Assembly (NCBI RefSeq): GCF_040939455.1
Contig: NC_134106.1
Span: 73,911,001 to 73,975,000 of the forward strand
Origin: Microcebus murinus
Taxonomy: Eukaryota; Chordata; Mammalia; Primates; Cheirogaleidae
Reading direction: 5' to 3'
DNA length: 64,000 bases
In this document: positions 36,881 to 50,732 of the stretch, one piece after another
Numbering within the stretch: the first letter of the stretch is position 1
Layout of the letters: each line of letters starts with the position of its first letter
Position numbers and translations under genes: made by a program
Notes under the pieces: generated by a model
Database searches by the model: none
Told to the model about the DNA's origin: nothing
What the model saw: only the letters and a program-made list of their open reading frames with translations

Positions 36881-36999
36881 GATACTTAGCAGCTGAAGCT
36901 ACCATTCTGCTGCTCAGGGCCACTGCTGGGCCACCTGACAGGAAGATACTGGGTCTGCTAAGGGATGAAAGGAATTATCCACCAAAAGAAGTGTAGGAC

Positions 37000-38130
37000 A
37001 TGCCCAGCATGTCCAGCCAGCACTGGGGAGATAAATATGGGACTGGTTCTTCTCATGCTGCATCAAGTGAGATGAAATGTAAAGCTGGATAAATGCGAGT
37101 TTATTGATATAGGAGTGCTGTCAGGTATTGTAGGGTTAACACCCTGGCAAGGACCTGCAGATGATACTAATTCTCTACTGGGTTGGCTTATTGGAAAAAT
37201 CAATAGCCCACACTAAGTGATGTAGAACTGCTATGCAAATTATGGACAAAAAGATCAAACAGCTCAGAGAAATCACATGGTAGAGTAGATATACTTCTGA
37301 GGACAGAAAACCCACCAGGGAGCTGTGGTCCACAGAGGGGCCTGGGAAACCTTTTACTGATCCAAGTGATAAGGAATGTGCTATTGAAGGAACTACCAGC
37401 ATCAGTGGGGAGCTCAGTGTGGCTGTCCTCTGCCAGCCAGGGCTGATGGTGGGAGAGGCTGTTACAGACTGTGCTTCCAATACTAATGGGGGTAATAGAA
37501 TCCTGAAATAATAGAAGCCAGGTGACAACACTCCACTGCCAGAAGAAAGGTGGGTGAGATTACTATAATTCGTGGCAAAAACAGATGTACTATATGGCAA
37601 GCAGGGGAGTCTGTTTCCATAGAGAATGATAGAGGTGATAATAGAACATAGTATTATTACAGGCAAGATATACCTAAATTTATGCAATCAAAGAAAATCA
37701 GGAAAGATGACAAAGGCTCAAGACAGCCATCTGAATAAAAAATTACGATCCCTTGCCCAACTTCTACACCTGAGCCAGTACTCCACAACTGAAGGGGAGA
37801 CCAAGCCACATAAGGAAGGATCCTAAAACATTATGGCAAATGTCTATGGTAATGATTTCCTCCAATCCCTCTCCAAACCCACCTGGGGTCAGGTATTCTG
37901 GTAACAACTATACACTGAGGAATAACCAGACATTTCAAGGACTATCAGACACAGGATCTAAGTTAACGTTGAAAACCACAGACTGAGAATATTGTCATTA
38001 AAGGGACCAGGTAATATATGGGATATTGGGCCAGGCCATGTGCATAGTGGGTCCAACGCAAGCTTCCAAGAGTCCTTTCCCAATATACTCACACAAGACA
38101 CGCTTAATTTCTCCAGTATGACAACACACG
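37000..38130 (+). pseudogene. Decayed retroviral gag/protease-like segment
   Basis: SDTGSK at 37945-37962 is the aspartic-protease active-site motif in a suitable frame. The upstream kilobase reads as a Lys/Gln/Thr-rich gag-like frame with several stops. It lies 3 kb downstream of the pol remnant in the same direction, which is the wrong order for one element. Confidence 0.5.
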
Positions 38131-38469
38131 TGAAATGTTGTTTTTTTTTTTTTACCAGGGACGCTCATCAGAGACTCACTGTATCAGGTTTTTATGGCGG
38201 GCTGGTCATGTGGGCATCCACTGTCCGGCATGCGCCAAAATTCCAGACTCCCAGAAGGAGTTCAGCATAAACCACATTGTACACGCAGTTTAGGTACAGT
38301 GAGCCACTCTCATCAGGGAATGATGGAAACCCTCCCAAAATGCAAGTGTCTACATGCCACCCCAGGGGGGCCAACCTTGCCAACAGGCTTTTCCAAGGAT
38401 GGTAGGCTCAGGCCTGCTATTTTAACTCTTTTCTACACAGGTTGTCAACCTAGAATTATATACTCATTT

Positions 38470-39800
38470 TAAGAATGAGCACAAAATAAAGACATTTTCA
38501 GGCCAACAGAATAGAAAGTTTACTCCCAAAAGAGCTTCAGTAAATTCTAAGGGATTTCATAGGCAGAAGACGAGCAATCTGGTAAGAAGGCGAAAGATGC
38601 AGAAAAGAATCAAGAACGTGAATGGCACAAAACGCAGAACCAGAAGAACAACAACGTGAAATGGGGAGACCATGTGAGGTTAATGTATTCAAACATCTTT
38701 GTATGGTTTGAAGGACAGTAAAGCTATTAATTAATTTTAGATTTAAATAAGTTAATTATAAATGTAAAAATACCTAGAATAAAAATTATTAGGCCAGAAA
38801 TACAAATCCCATGTTTCTATAAAAAATTAGAAAAAAGGATTCAATCAACCTCCCCAAAAAATAGCCAAAAGAAAAGGCAACAATAAAGCATGAAATAAGG
38901 TGGTCAAAATAATCCAAACAGCTCACTGATTATCACCTAAATTATAATAGAATATATAATACCAGTAACTGAAAAATTTCACTTAAAAAACAGATTGTCA
39001 GAATGGATTATAGAAAATGTAGCTTTATATTGTTGACAAGGAATATCTAAATATTTAATTTCCAGAAAGATCTAAAGTAAAGAAATGCAAGTAGACAAAC
39101 GAAGTAAAAGAAAACAGATGTGACCATGTTAGTACCAGATAAATAGAATTTAAAGCAAAAAGCATTACTGGAGACAAAGAGGATCACTCCATTATGACAA
39201 AAGGTTTAATTCACCAGGAATATAAAACAAGTACAGTACAAATGTGTGTGAACCTAACTAAATAGCATGAAATTACTGTATATAAACAAAAAATGGACAC
39301 AACTACAAGGAGAAATTCATAATACTACTATCCATGGGATATTTTGAGCATCACTTTCCGTAATATTCTGATCATGATGTTACTATATTGATTAAATTCT
39401 TGCAGCCAACAAGCTTAACTTATGGGCAGACATAGAACAGCTGTGCAGTATACATTGTTTTGAATCTTGCAAATAGCATATATGAAGAAGCATCTCACAC
39501 TGAGCCACAGAAAATATTTCACCAAATCTCAGGAGATTGATGTCATTCTCTGACCACAATTCAATTAAATTAGAAAATATTAGTCAAAAGAAAATTAGAA
39601 CACCATATTTGGAAATGCATGAGCTCATATGTAAATAACTCGTATGTCAAAGAAGAAGCCATAGTGGAAATCACTCCCTATGCAGAAATGAAAAGCAATG
39701 ACAATACTACCATATCACAAGTGCTATCGAGATATTTATAGCCTTATAATCTTGTGTTAGAGAAGAGTAAAGGCTATCAGTTAAAAATCCCTGTAAGCAC
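38470..39800 (+). mobile_element. Old L1-type LINE fragment
   Basis: Contains AAAATAAAGACATTTTCAGG and, near 39550, GACCACAATTCAATTAAATT with ACTCGTATGTCAAAGAAGAA, segments of LINE-1 ORF2. Strongly diverged with no open frame. Confidence 0.65.
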
Positions 39801-41865
39801 TCAACTTAGGAAGTCACAAAAAGGACAAAATAAATCCAAAGAAAAGATTGATCCCATGGTGTGAGCATTCATTCTCTGTGAACCAGGACCTCAGATCCAG
39901 TAGAACATCAGGGTGTAATGATGTGAAGCCCACAGCTGGCAACTGGTTCATTGTGAGTGACATCCAGAAAGGCCACCATTGCTTACTCCTACCACTTGAG
40001 TCCAGAACTTGCATATCCTGGCTATTGGTGCAAGGCAATGGACTACAACCCTGAGAAGTAACTGCAAGAGGGACCTATCAGCCCACTAGACAAACATGAG
40101 ACAAATGTGAGGCAGGACTCCATTCATTACCTTGCCTCCATTGACCCACTTTAGACAGGGGACCACAGTGACATTTCAGACCCTCTGGTATCAGTCTCAC
40201 CTGAGAACCCAGTATTCCAAGCCCTTGAGAAATCTACATAGTCCCCATTCTGTGGTGGGTGCTACTCTATAACATAGCTATAGGTCCCTTTTAGGAATAT
40301 TTATGCTTATATTTGCAGTGGCATTGTCGGGCCCTTCCTCAAGGGGAACTGGGCTGCCCTCTGTCAAGGGGGTCTGAGTTTGAGAACTGACTCACATCTA
40401 GAAATGAATGAGGGCTTGTGATTTGCATTGTGGTGCGTGATAGGAGGCTTTGCTCCTCAAGTCTTCATTTTTTTCCTGGTTATACTGTCAAATAATACTC
40501 TAGTCAACTCCCCTAATTCCTCTCCCCCAGGGAACACTGGATCATTGGCCATTGTCACAGATACCCGTGTGTCCAGGCACCCTGGCTGCCACTCCAGGCT
40601 TGCTGCCCACTGCAGTAGTTATAGTCACCTGCCTCTGCTTTTCCAGGATCCTACCGCTCCCATTAACGCTAGGGAGTCAAGTTCAATGGCATCATACCTC
40701 ACTGTCACCCCTTGCCTGTAGGGGACTGCACCACCAAGTTTTCCATGATCCCAGAAGTCCCCTCACCAGTGCACTCTGCACTACAAAAGGGCCATGGTGT
40801 CTGCAACTTATGCTCAAATTGCTCAGGAGAATATTTTAAGAAAATACAGAGAAAGAGAGAGAGAATGCAATAAAATGAGGCCAGATAGCAACATAATAAG
40901 AAATCTGAGTAAAGGGAATACAGTTGTTTTTTGTACTATAACTGGGATGTTCGTATTTTATACTTTTTGTGTCAAATAAGATCCTTAGAAGTTCAGCAGG
41001 AAATAGAAGTTTAGTGGCACGCAGTAGCCTCCAGACAACTTCTGGTTACATTTCCTTTCTGACTGCAAAGGCGTCTCTTTTAACCTTTTACTTATTCCTT
41101 AACCCAGCTTCTGAATAGTACATATACTTTATTCTGAAAGAAGAAATTTGGGATTAATTATTTCAAGTATTCTTTCTTTTTTTTTTTTCCTATTTCCTGT
41201 TTCATTAACATCAGGTTTTAATTTCACTAATTCCTTCTTTCTAATTTTTGTACTGCAAGAGCCCAGACTTGGACCAATCAAAATCTTATTTCCACAATAC
41301 ATTTTCATCATTATTCTCATCATTATATGGCCTGCTTTTACTTATTTTGTGTTTTTAAAAATAATATAATAAACATTTTTGTAGTCACTGTCCAGCCTAA
41401 GAACTAGAAAGAATAAACTATACCTGCATACCTTTAAAATAAAGACTTATCTGTACTATACCTGCATACCTTTAAAATAAAGAGAATTCCATGCACACCT
41501 CCGTGTTAGAAAACGCCCTTGCTTAGCCCTTAATTTTGTTCCAAAGGTGTTTTGGGTGCTACAAGTTTATTTCATGTGCAGTTTGAGTACAGTGTAATGG
41601 TGAGCTCCCAAAAGATTGAAAAATTGGGGGACAAAATGGTGCAAAATGGAAAATGCAACTTCCACTAACCATTTTCATGGTCAAGTCCTGTCTTCCTCTT
41701 TTGGGAAGGTTAACAAATCTAGATTACCTAAAGTTCTTTGTACAGCTATTTACTTACATTAAAATTATTGTTTGTTACTTATATAAACATATTTTCTTTG
41801 TTTAGTTGATTTTTTTTCCACTTGTGAAAATTATTCCAGTGTCTAGGCTTGGAATAAATGATACC
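39801..41865. other. Intergenic segment, no gene recognised
   Basis: May include further LTR-element remnants (39850-40800), but I could not find a diagnostic motif. A short tandem duplication lies at 41417-41485. Confidence 0.4.
41417..41485. repeat. Two-copy tandem duplication, 38-bp unit
   Basis: ACTATACCTGCATACCTTTA begins at 41417 and again at 41455, and both copies continue AAATAAAGA. Confidence 0.9.
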
Positions 41866-41867
41866 TT

Positions 41868-42199
<332 letters not shown>

Positions 42200-42441
42200 A
42201 TGTTTTGGCCATTCTTTCACATTTTATAAGACTTAAATGAAATTAAGAATAGGTGCATTACATTACTAACACACTATTAATATATCAATATTTTCATTGT
42301 TATAAATGTATTGTATTCTGATACGTAGGTGTATCAAAACTTATTGACACAATCCTATATTTAAAGATAATTACAAACCACAATGTGATGAAACCCTTGT
42401 GGCTAAATCTTTGCTGATTTTAAAAATGATTTCCTTGTGAT

Positions 42442-42771
42442 GTTTTTTTTTTTTTTTTTTTTGAAACAGAGTCTCACTCTGTCCCCCTAAGTAGAGTGAA
42501 GTGGAGTCATCATACCTCACAGCAACCTCAAACTCCTGGGCTCAAGCAATTCTCTTGCCTCAGCCTCCTGAGTAGCTGGGACTACAGGCACGTACCACGA
42601 CTTCTGGCTAATTTTTCTATTTTTAACAGAGACTAACTTTTCTATTTTTAGTAGAGACAGGGTCTCACTCTTGCTCAGGCTGGTCTCGAACTCCTGAGCT
42701 CAAGCGATCCTCCCACCTTGGCCTCCCAGAGTGCTAGGATTACAGGTGTGAGCCACCACACCTGACCTTGT
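42442..42771 (-). mobile_element. Alu SINE dimer
   Basis: Reverse element between poly(T) and CACACCTGACC, with the target-site duplication CCTTGTGATG on both sides. Confidence 0.92.
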
Positions 42772-42929
42772 GATGATTTTCTAGACTGTGAATTGTTGGT
42801 TTAAAGATACTGATATTTTTCCAGGTCTTACCAAGTCTTGGTGTGTTGCTCTCCAGAAATACTTTCCCAATTTACACTCCTAGTAGCTATGACTGGAGCA
42901 CAGTTTCCTATACCCTCACCAACATTTAA

Positions 42930-43617
42930 ATATAACAATTGACTAAATTAAATACTAGGGTAAGGGCTACACATACAGGTTTAAAATATAACATAATTTG
43001 TATAGCTCATTATTTGAAAATAAAGGCCAACTTGTTTGTATTCTTTGAAACTTGGTATCCAAAATCTCAACCTACTTCCAAGAAATATGAATAACTAAAT
43101 GATGTAAAACATTTGAAAGTAAAGTAGAAAAATCAAGAATGTTATGGAACGTAAGTTATTAAAATATTGATGAAGTAATGGTAATGGCTGAGGTTTGTAT
43201 TCTTTTTGCAAAAGAAGCAACAAATAGTCCTGATGGTTCTTAGGCTGTGTAATGCTTGATGGGTATAACCTTACCGTGTCCTCACAACAGTGAGATGAAT
43301 AGTTTTATCTCCATTTTACAGATGAACAACCAGGCTCAGGGAGCTTAAAGGCACTCCCTTCCCCACAAAAAACACCTGGAAAAAAGTAAAGGCAGGAATC
43401 CGATTCTGATCTTTTCCAAAGCCTGTGCTCATTCCACTAGAGAGGCCATATTGTGGCCACTGGCTCTTATCTGACTCTAATCTCTGAGAGCCAAAGTGCC
43501 CCATGGTCCACTGTGGGGGTGGGGGGACTTAAGGATGTCAGTAGATAGAGTTTTGGCCAGAGTCCATCTCACAGTGGGTCAGGCAGGACTGAGCGCATCT
43601 TGTGGCTGTTTCCCCAG
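42930..43617 (+). repeat. Paralogous block, copy 2 (contains a MIR)
   Basis: Direct-orientation partner of 31425-32112, offset by about 11.5 kb at both ends (11522 and 11502). The MIR core TTTTACAGATGAACAACC lies at 43315. Confidence 0.7.
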
Positions 43618-43629
43618 TCACACCAAATA

Positions 43630-44940
43630 TCATACTTCACAGCTAGCCGAGTCCCCACATTTCTTCCCTGACCCAAAGAATAAGGGACAGGACAGGTGAG
43701 AGCTCCTGTAACTGCTCGCTTCCCACCTCTGCCACCCAGATACTAAAATAAAAAGTGATTCCTTATTTCTGGGGGAATCCCTATCCCTTGGCACCACCAT
43801 CGAGGGCTTCAGAAATGGCCCAGGTGGGGATTCCCACCACATCTTCATGTAACCCACATGCTCGGTCTGTGCGAAGCCCAGATGATAGCTTTTCACAAAT
43901 GTAACCAGATGGTGATGCCAATGCTCAGTTGGACCCATGGACAAGTGGGAATACTGCACATGGAAGAGGCCATGTACGAGATGGCACAGCTGCAGGGCAG
44001 ACGGTGGAGTCTATGCATGAGCTCAACAGAATGGCCTTTCCTCACCAAGGTTGCTGGGGCTGTGACACTGATGAATGTCCAACCTGAGCTACAGACATCA
44101 ATCACAGTGACCAAACTGCCTTACTAAGGTATGTGGTCCAGGAATAGGTGAGTCTGAAATCTTCGTGAGTTAAACATAAGGAGGGCGTTTCAGAGCTCAA
44201 CAATACTAGATGTCTGTGGAAGACAGAGAACACCCAGATTCATTGAATATCTTGACTCTCAGTCCACTGTTGGGTGCCTTCGGAGGCTTTGTTGCAAAAT
44301 GTGCGCCACTGTCAAACTACCATGAATGATCCAGAGTAAGCCAAAACGTGACAGTTTAGTTCTAAAGGCCACAATAGTTTGCTCAGAGTTGGCTGATCAG
44401 ACTGGAACAGCAACACCATAGCCTGAAAAGGTGCCAACAGAGGTGAAGCACCATAGGAAGCCACAGGAGGGGTGGTGGAAGGTCTAATGTCATCAGTCTG
44501 TCTGAACTGGGTGGGGACAATGCCCCCTGTAATGTGGCTTCTTGTTCTGTGAGATAAACAGGAGCCAACCTTTGGCAGAAGTCACAAGTCTGGCATGTAG
44601 TGGAGGCTTCTGCACCAGAAACGGGGTCCTTTACTTTGCACCCAGTATACGGCAGGTGGCTGCAGTGCCATGTTCAGTATGACAGCAGATCCCGGGGCTA
44701 TTTGGACAGTACAGGCTCGGTCAGCAGCCTGACTCTAGTCAGTCTCATTAGAGAAAGAGCCCTAACTATGGGCCCAATATGTTAAATCATCAACGACAAT
44801 TTGTTTTCATGGTTTGTATCCCAACGAGGGGTGTCTTTAATTTGCCAGTCTGGTTTTCCAAGCAACAGGGCAGATGGCCAGGCCACTGGAAACAGTCCGA
44901 GTCAGTAAAAATATAATCTGACTGGTTCTTAGAGTATCAT
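43630..44940 (-). other. Unassigned, possibly LTR-element-derived
   Basis: Minus-strand frames of 73-109 codons at 43630-44114 have a coding-like appearance but no motif that I can name. Reported as unassigned; a retroelement remnant is one possibility. Confidence 0.25.
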
Positions 44941-45152
44941 CTATGGTAATGAGTTCTTGACCAAGAGTGATTGTGCTCCAGGAGACAATTGACAATGTCT
45001 GGAGACATTTTTGATTGTCATGACTGGGAGTGGGAGTGCTTCTAGTGGGTCAAGGATGCTGGACCCTACAATGTCCAGGACAGCCCCCACACAAAGAATT
45101 ATCCAGCCCCAAATGTCAGTAGTGACGAGGTTAAAAAACCCTGGCTTGAGAC
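44941..45152 (+). mobile_element. MER20 hAT-Charlie DNA transposon
   Basis: AATGTCTGGAGACATTTTTG, then GGACAGCCCCCACACAAAGA, ATTATCCAGCCCCAAATGTC and an end near GAGGTTAAAAAACCCTGG: MER20 in order. Confidence 0.88.
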
Positions 45153-45938
45153 AACCGGTCCCACTGCGCCAACTGGCCATTCCTGCAGTTGGTCTTCCAG
45201 TTGTCCCTGGGAGGCTGGATGACTGTTCATCATTTTAGTCTATTTTTGTATTTGTTTTAGATTCTTCATAAGGAAACCTATAATTAAAGATAGAGACCTA
45301 AGGGGCCATAATTCCAGGCAATTTCCATTTTTTCCCAGACCTTCAGGTGATTCTCCTGCCTTCAGAAGTCTGAGAATGTGACCATAATTGTCAGTGGCCC
45401 TGCGAAGGCTGTTTTTTTCTGGGCCTCTTGAGAGTGTTTTCTATTCTCTCTCTCAACAGCCACCAATGCAGAAGACTTCTGTGGCCAAACATGTGGAGAC
45501 TTCTCTCCCCCAGTAAGCAAGCGATCGATTCTGCAGCACCCAACAGCTGGGTGTCCTCCAGTTCAACTCCATCGCTATCTACCTGGAGATAGGGTCGGAT
45601 CCCACAGGCTCAGTCTCTCACGACTGTCCCCTACTTCCAATGCCAATTGCAAACCCCAGGTTGTTTTACCTGTGCTTCTGACCCACTGGCTGTCAAGTGG
45701 GGATCCCATGGCCCCCTCCTTGGGTTCAGCTAATTTGTTAGAGCAGCTCGGGGAACTCAAGGAAACATGTTTTCCAGTTTATTATAAAGGATATTACAAA
45801 GGATACAGATGAAGAGGTGTACAGGGCAGAGTATGAGGAAGGGGTGCAGAGCTTCCATATTGGATATGTTGGTGCAAGGGCCTCTGTCTGCACTCTGGCC
45901 CTGGCTGAAATAGTGGGAGCCTGTCTCTGCTTTCCAGT

Positions 45939-45994
<56 letters not shown>

Positions 45995-46220
45995 AATAAA
46001 AACAAAAAGAAAATGCAAAAAAAAAAAAGAAAAGAAAATGCATGCAATGGCCTGGATAAGGATCTAAGGTTAAAATACAAGACAAGAGAGCAGCTCTCCC
46101 AAATGAAGTTAATGATTCCAAGACACTATTTGTTGAAGTTGAGGTGAGTATTCAGCATGTCTTCAAGGCTATGGGGCATCACCAAGACAATGGGTTTAAT
46201 GTGTCTGAATACAATAGGGA
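45153..46220. other. Intergenic segment with probable LTR fragment
   Basis: Segment 45540-45880 (GATCCCACAGGCTC, TTATTATAAAGGATATTACA, GGGTGCAGAGCTTCCAT) looks like part of an old LTR; the family is not assigned. A (TC)n array follows. Confidence 0.4.
45942..45991. repeat. (TC)n microsatellite
   Basis: About 25 uninterrupted TC units. Confidence 0.96.
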
Positions 46221-46221
46221 T

Positions 46222-46350
46222 ACTGGCAGCAGTGGTGCGCACCTGTACCCCCGCTGCTTGGGAGGCTGAGGCAGGAGGATCACTTGAGCCAAGGAGTTTG
46301 AGACTAGCCTAGGCTACATAGCAAGACTCAGTCTCTAAAAAAAAAAAATA
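46222..46350 (+). mobile_element. Alu left-monomer SINE, diverged
   Basis: GCAGCAGTGGTGCGCACCTG to CAGTCTCTAAAAAAA. Confidence 0.78.
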
Positions 46351-47101
46351 GACTTGCTCTTCACCACTTTTTGTAAAAATGCAGGTAGCAGAGAATCACA
46401 TTGCTGTGTACAATTAGCATAAGCTTTGTTTCAAGGTCATTCTACTTGGTATGTGATTGTCTTCCATGCACACAGGTTATGAGGTGTTCCCTCTATGAAC
46501 TGAGGTTTTCTCTCAGGCTCTGATCAAACATAGACAAGTAGAATGAAAACATGGTCTGGCTGATGCTTCCACCCCTGGCATCTCTCCAAACCAAGGTAGG
46601 CTTGGTGGCTGAGAAAGCCCCGTGCAGACGGCAGCCTGAGGGGAGGAAGGCCAGGGAAGGCCTTTCTCTGCTAGGAAGGATATTCACAATTTTTTTTCCT
46701 GTGCACAATGTGAATTCAAAAATTCTTGAGAAATGGGGAACAACATCCTCTAGTGAGAATTTTGGAGTTAGAGGACATAAATAAAAACCAACAAAGTACT
46801 TTCATAAAATTCCGGAAGTCTCAGGAAAATTTTAAAGTCAAATTAAGATCTATAATTAAAAAGATTTTTTTAATCTATAAAATGTTCATGCTCACAATTG
46901 AGAAGAAGACAGGACTTATCAGAAAAAGAAGAAAATGTACATTTTAAATTTAATTCGTAGAAAACCTTGGCATGTATTTTCTCCTTTCATCATGCTTCCC
47001 CTTTTCTCCTTTTTCTCCTTTCTCATCTTGCTGCAAAGGTCACGTTTAGGGGTACAGGACCTAAGGGGTAGGAGGTAACTCCGTCAAAACAAAGATAAGA
47101 G

Positions 47102-47430
<329 letters not shown>

Positions 47431-48054
47431 GAAGAAAACCTAAACTCTTCTTCTGCTTCACATCTGCAATGGGGCAGGAAACCACAGATGTAACTGGTGA
47501 ATTGTAAGAAGTTAGGAGTCTGAAGACTGCAGCAGGCATGGAGAGCTTATTTTCTTCATACAGGTGACGTGATCTAAGCTACAGGGCCTGAATCTAAGTA
47601 AATAACTACATATGTAGAAGAAAATAGGAACAGTCAGAGGGATGGTACCAAGAGTGAAGAATTGCCCTTCACCAGGCAAGACCAACTATGACAAAATTAA
47701 CTGAGTCCTCATTTCAGCTTTAAAATGAATAAACGAGGAATTACATACACAGCCCAGGCTTAAGATATGGAGTGAAGTCTTCTAGGGAAAAAAAAGGCAA
47801 CAATAATAACAATACCAAACCTTCTTTTTCCTTTTAATTCTCTTTGAAAGATGAGTGTGTGAATGGAACATGGCCAAGTAGAGAGTTCTAATACTTGATT
47901 GAGGAAAACTTAAAATCATATGTTATCCATGGTTTTTAAGGATATTGCATTGAAATAATGAGCCATTTAAGTTAAGGTGCTATCAATTGAATTGTACTTT
48001 AAATCATTAAATTGGTACCTCATATCTGATTTGATTTAAAGAAGGCTATCTTTG

Positions 48055-48197
48055 CTAGGCATGGTGACTCATGCCTGTAATCCCAGCTACTCAGAAGGCT
48101 AAGGTGGGAGGATCACTGGAGGCCAGGAGTTTGAGGCTGGGCAACATAGTGAATCCATGTCTTCGCAAAAAATAAATAAATAGAAAAAAAAAAGGAA
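48055..48197 (+). mobile_element. Alu left-monomer SINE
   Basis: The target-site duplication AAGGCTATCTTT is present on both sides. The A tail contains AAATAAATAAATAG. Confidence 0.88.
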
Positions 48198-48289
48198 AGG
48201 CTATCTTTCTGGACTATAGATAAAAACAAGGGGATGATAACATGGCCTGAATGACAGTTATCAAAAAGTTCTTCAAAGTTTCCTATACT

Positions 48290-48800
48290 TTATAGGTTTA
48301 TTCATTTTCCCCCAACTTTTTATTTTGAAAATTTTCAAACCTACAAAAAAGTTGCAAGAATATCTTGATTTATCAATTGTTAACCCTTTGTATTTGTTTT
48401 CTCTAGAAAGGTAGATGGATAGATGTAGGTATATGTTTATATATATGTACATGCATATATACACATGTATATACACATAATAATATATATGAACAATAAT
48501 CTCTCTCTCCCCATATATAGAGTTAGAAATGGGTATATACATACTTTTCTGAACTATTTGAGAATAAGTTGCATTTATTGTGAAACTTTATCCCAAACAC
48601 TTCAACATGTATCTCCTAAGAATAAGGATATTCTTCTGTATTAACTCATTATCATTATCAAACCCAAGGCATAACATTGGCAAAGTACTATTGTCTAATG
48701 TGTAGTCCATATTCAAATTTTCCCCAATTGTCTTAGTAATGGCCTTTACAATGGGCTCAGGCAAGGGCAATATCTCTTTAGTCTCTTTCAATTGATACTG
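48290..48800 (-). mobile_element. Old L1-type LINE fragment
   Basis: Contains TTTCAAACCTACAAAAAAGT, a TATA/CATA-rich simple segment, then GAGAATAAGTTGCATTTATT, CATGTATCTCCTAAGAATAA and TCCATATTCAAATTTTCCCC. This order is known from old L1 elements. The strand call is tentative. Confidence 0.6.
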
Positions 48801-48839
48801 TCCCCTAGACTTCTTCTGTCTTTCATGACACTGACATTT

Positions 48840-49183
<344 letters not shown>

Positions 49184-50010
49184 ACACTGACATTTCTGAA
49201 GAGTCCAGGACAGTCATTTTGCAGTATCTCCCAATTTGAATCTGCCTGATGTTTCCTCATTCAAGTGGGGCCACATGTGAGAAGTTTACAGTGCTGCCAT
49301 GAAAACATGTAGAAGTGGAATCTGGCCCTCTGAGGAGAGCAGGGGGAGGTAGGATTCTCTAAAGAACTCTTGGCTGAGCTCATTTCTGAACAATGAGTAG
49401 GAATTAACTAAGCATTCTGGTCTGTTGAAAGCAGGACTATTCCAGGCCCAGTTGGTGAGAAAGAGCATGGTGGCTGAAGAAAGTAACAAGCTGGGGAAGA
49501 CGATGCCTTCAGTTCTGGACGCTGTGGGACCGAGTGCTCCCCCTGAGGAATCTAAGTGAAAAGCCATGTGGGCAGGTGGAGGCCTGAGGCAGAGGCCTGG
49601 GCTGGAGATAACCATCTGTGAGTTAATGATTTGTCTGACATTTGCTATGAATGAGATCACTGCACAGAGTGGAGAACAAAAAGAGGCCTGGTGTAAGCCT
49701 TGAAGAATACACCATGCAATGGCTGGGTGGGAGAAGGTGGAGGAATAGCCAGAGAGATGAGAGGAAACCTGCAGAGTGTGTGTCAAGAAAGGCAAAGGAA
49801 GAAGAGTTTCATGAAATGAGAAGTGTGAAAGAAAAAATTATTTTGACACTTGTTAAACAATAAGGAAAACTTTATTCAGAATCATTGTCCCTGTGTCACC
49901 TCCCACTGCCCTACCAATGCGTACTGGGATCATATCCAAACTCCTTGTCTCAGGGTCTGTTTCTGTGGGAGCCCAAGCTAAGACAGTGCATCATGAACCA
50001 ACGATTATGA
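49184..50010. other. Intergenic segment, no gene recognised
   Basis: The 169-codon minus-strand frame at 49286-49795 has no domain and no splice context that I recognise. Confidence 0.5.
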
Positions 50011-50014
50011 TTCA

Positions 50015-50355
50015 AGCACATATGGCACATTAACAAAAACTGAACATATGCCAAGCCATAAAGTCTCAACAAATTTCAAGATTAAATCATATAAAATGTT
50101 CCCAAACCAATTGCAATTAGGCAAGATAACTAGAAAAATCTCCTTATGTTTAGAAATGAAGAAATATGATTCTAACTTCTAAATAATCTGAGATCACAGG
50201 AGAAATCAAAATAGAAAGCCACGCTTTGTGGGAAATTTAATTGCATATATTAGAAAAGAAGAAAGGCTGAACACCAGTGAGCTAAACATTCATTTCAAAA
50301 AGGTAGAAAACAGAAAATCAAATCCAAAGAAAGAAGGAAATAACTAATTGAATTA
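50015..50355 (+). mobile_element. L1 ORF2 fragment, diverged
   Basis: GCCAAGCCATAAAGTCTCAA, GCATATATTAGAAAAGAAGA and AAATCAAATCCAAAGAAAGA are typical of LINE-1 ORF2. Confidence 0.75.
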
Positions 50356-50366
50356 AAAACAAATAA

Positions 50367-50531
50367 GCTGGGTATGGTGGTAGCACACACCTATAGTCCC
50401 AGCTACTTGGGAGGCTGAGACAAGAAGGTTACTTGAACCCAGAAGTTTAAGGCTACAGTGAGCTATGATTGCACCACTGCACTACAGCCTGGGTGACAGA
50501 GTGAGACCCTATCTCAAAAAAAAAAAAGTCT
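50367..50531 (+). mobile_element. Alu right-arm-like monomer SINE
   Basis: AGCTGGGTATGGTGGTAGCA to GAGTGAGACCCTATCTC plus A tail. Confidence 0.8.
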
Positions 50532-50732
50532 TGCTCTCAAAAACAAGTATGTAAACAAATTAATAAAACTGATAACCCCCTGTCAAAATTGATCAAGAAG
50601 AAAAAAAGGAAGAGTGTACAAATAACCAATGTGAAAAATAAAAACAGGGGGCTACCACTATAAATTCTATAGACTTCAAGAATATGAGGATATTAACAAA
50701 TTGATGGCAATTGGAAAATGTAGATAATTTTT

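Noticed and set aside
37175..37687. 170-codon minus-strand frame with hydrophobic segments
   Set aside because: It lies antisense to the gag-like retroviral remnant, with no motif and no promoter or splice context.
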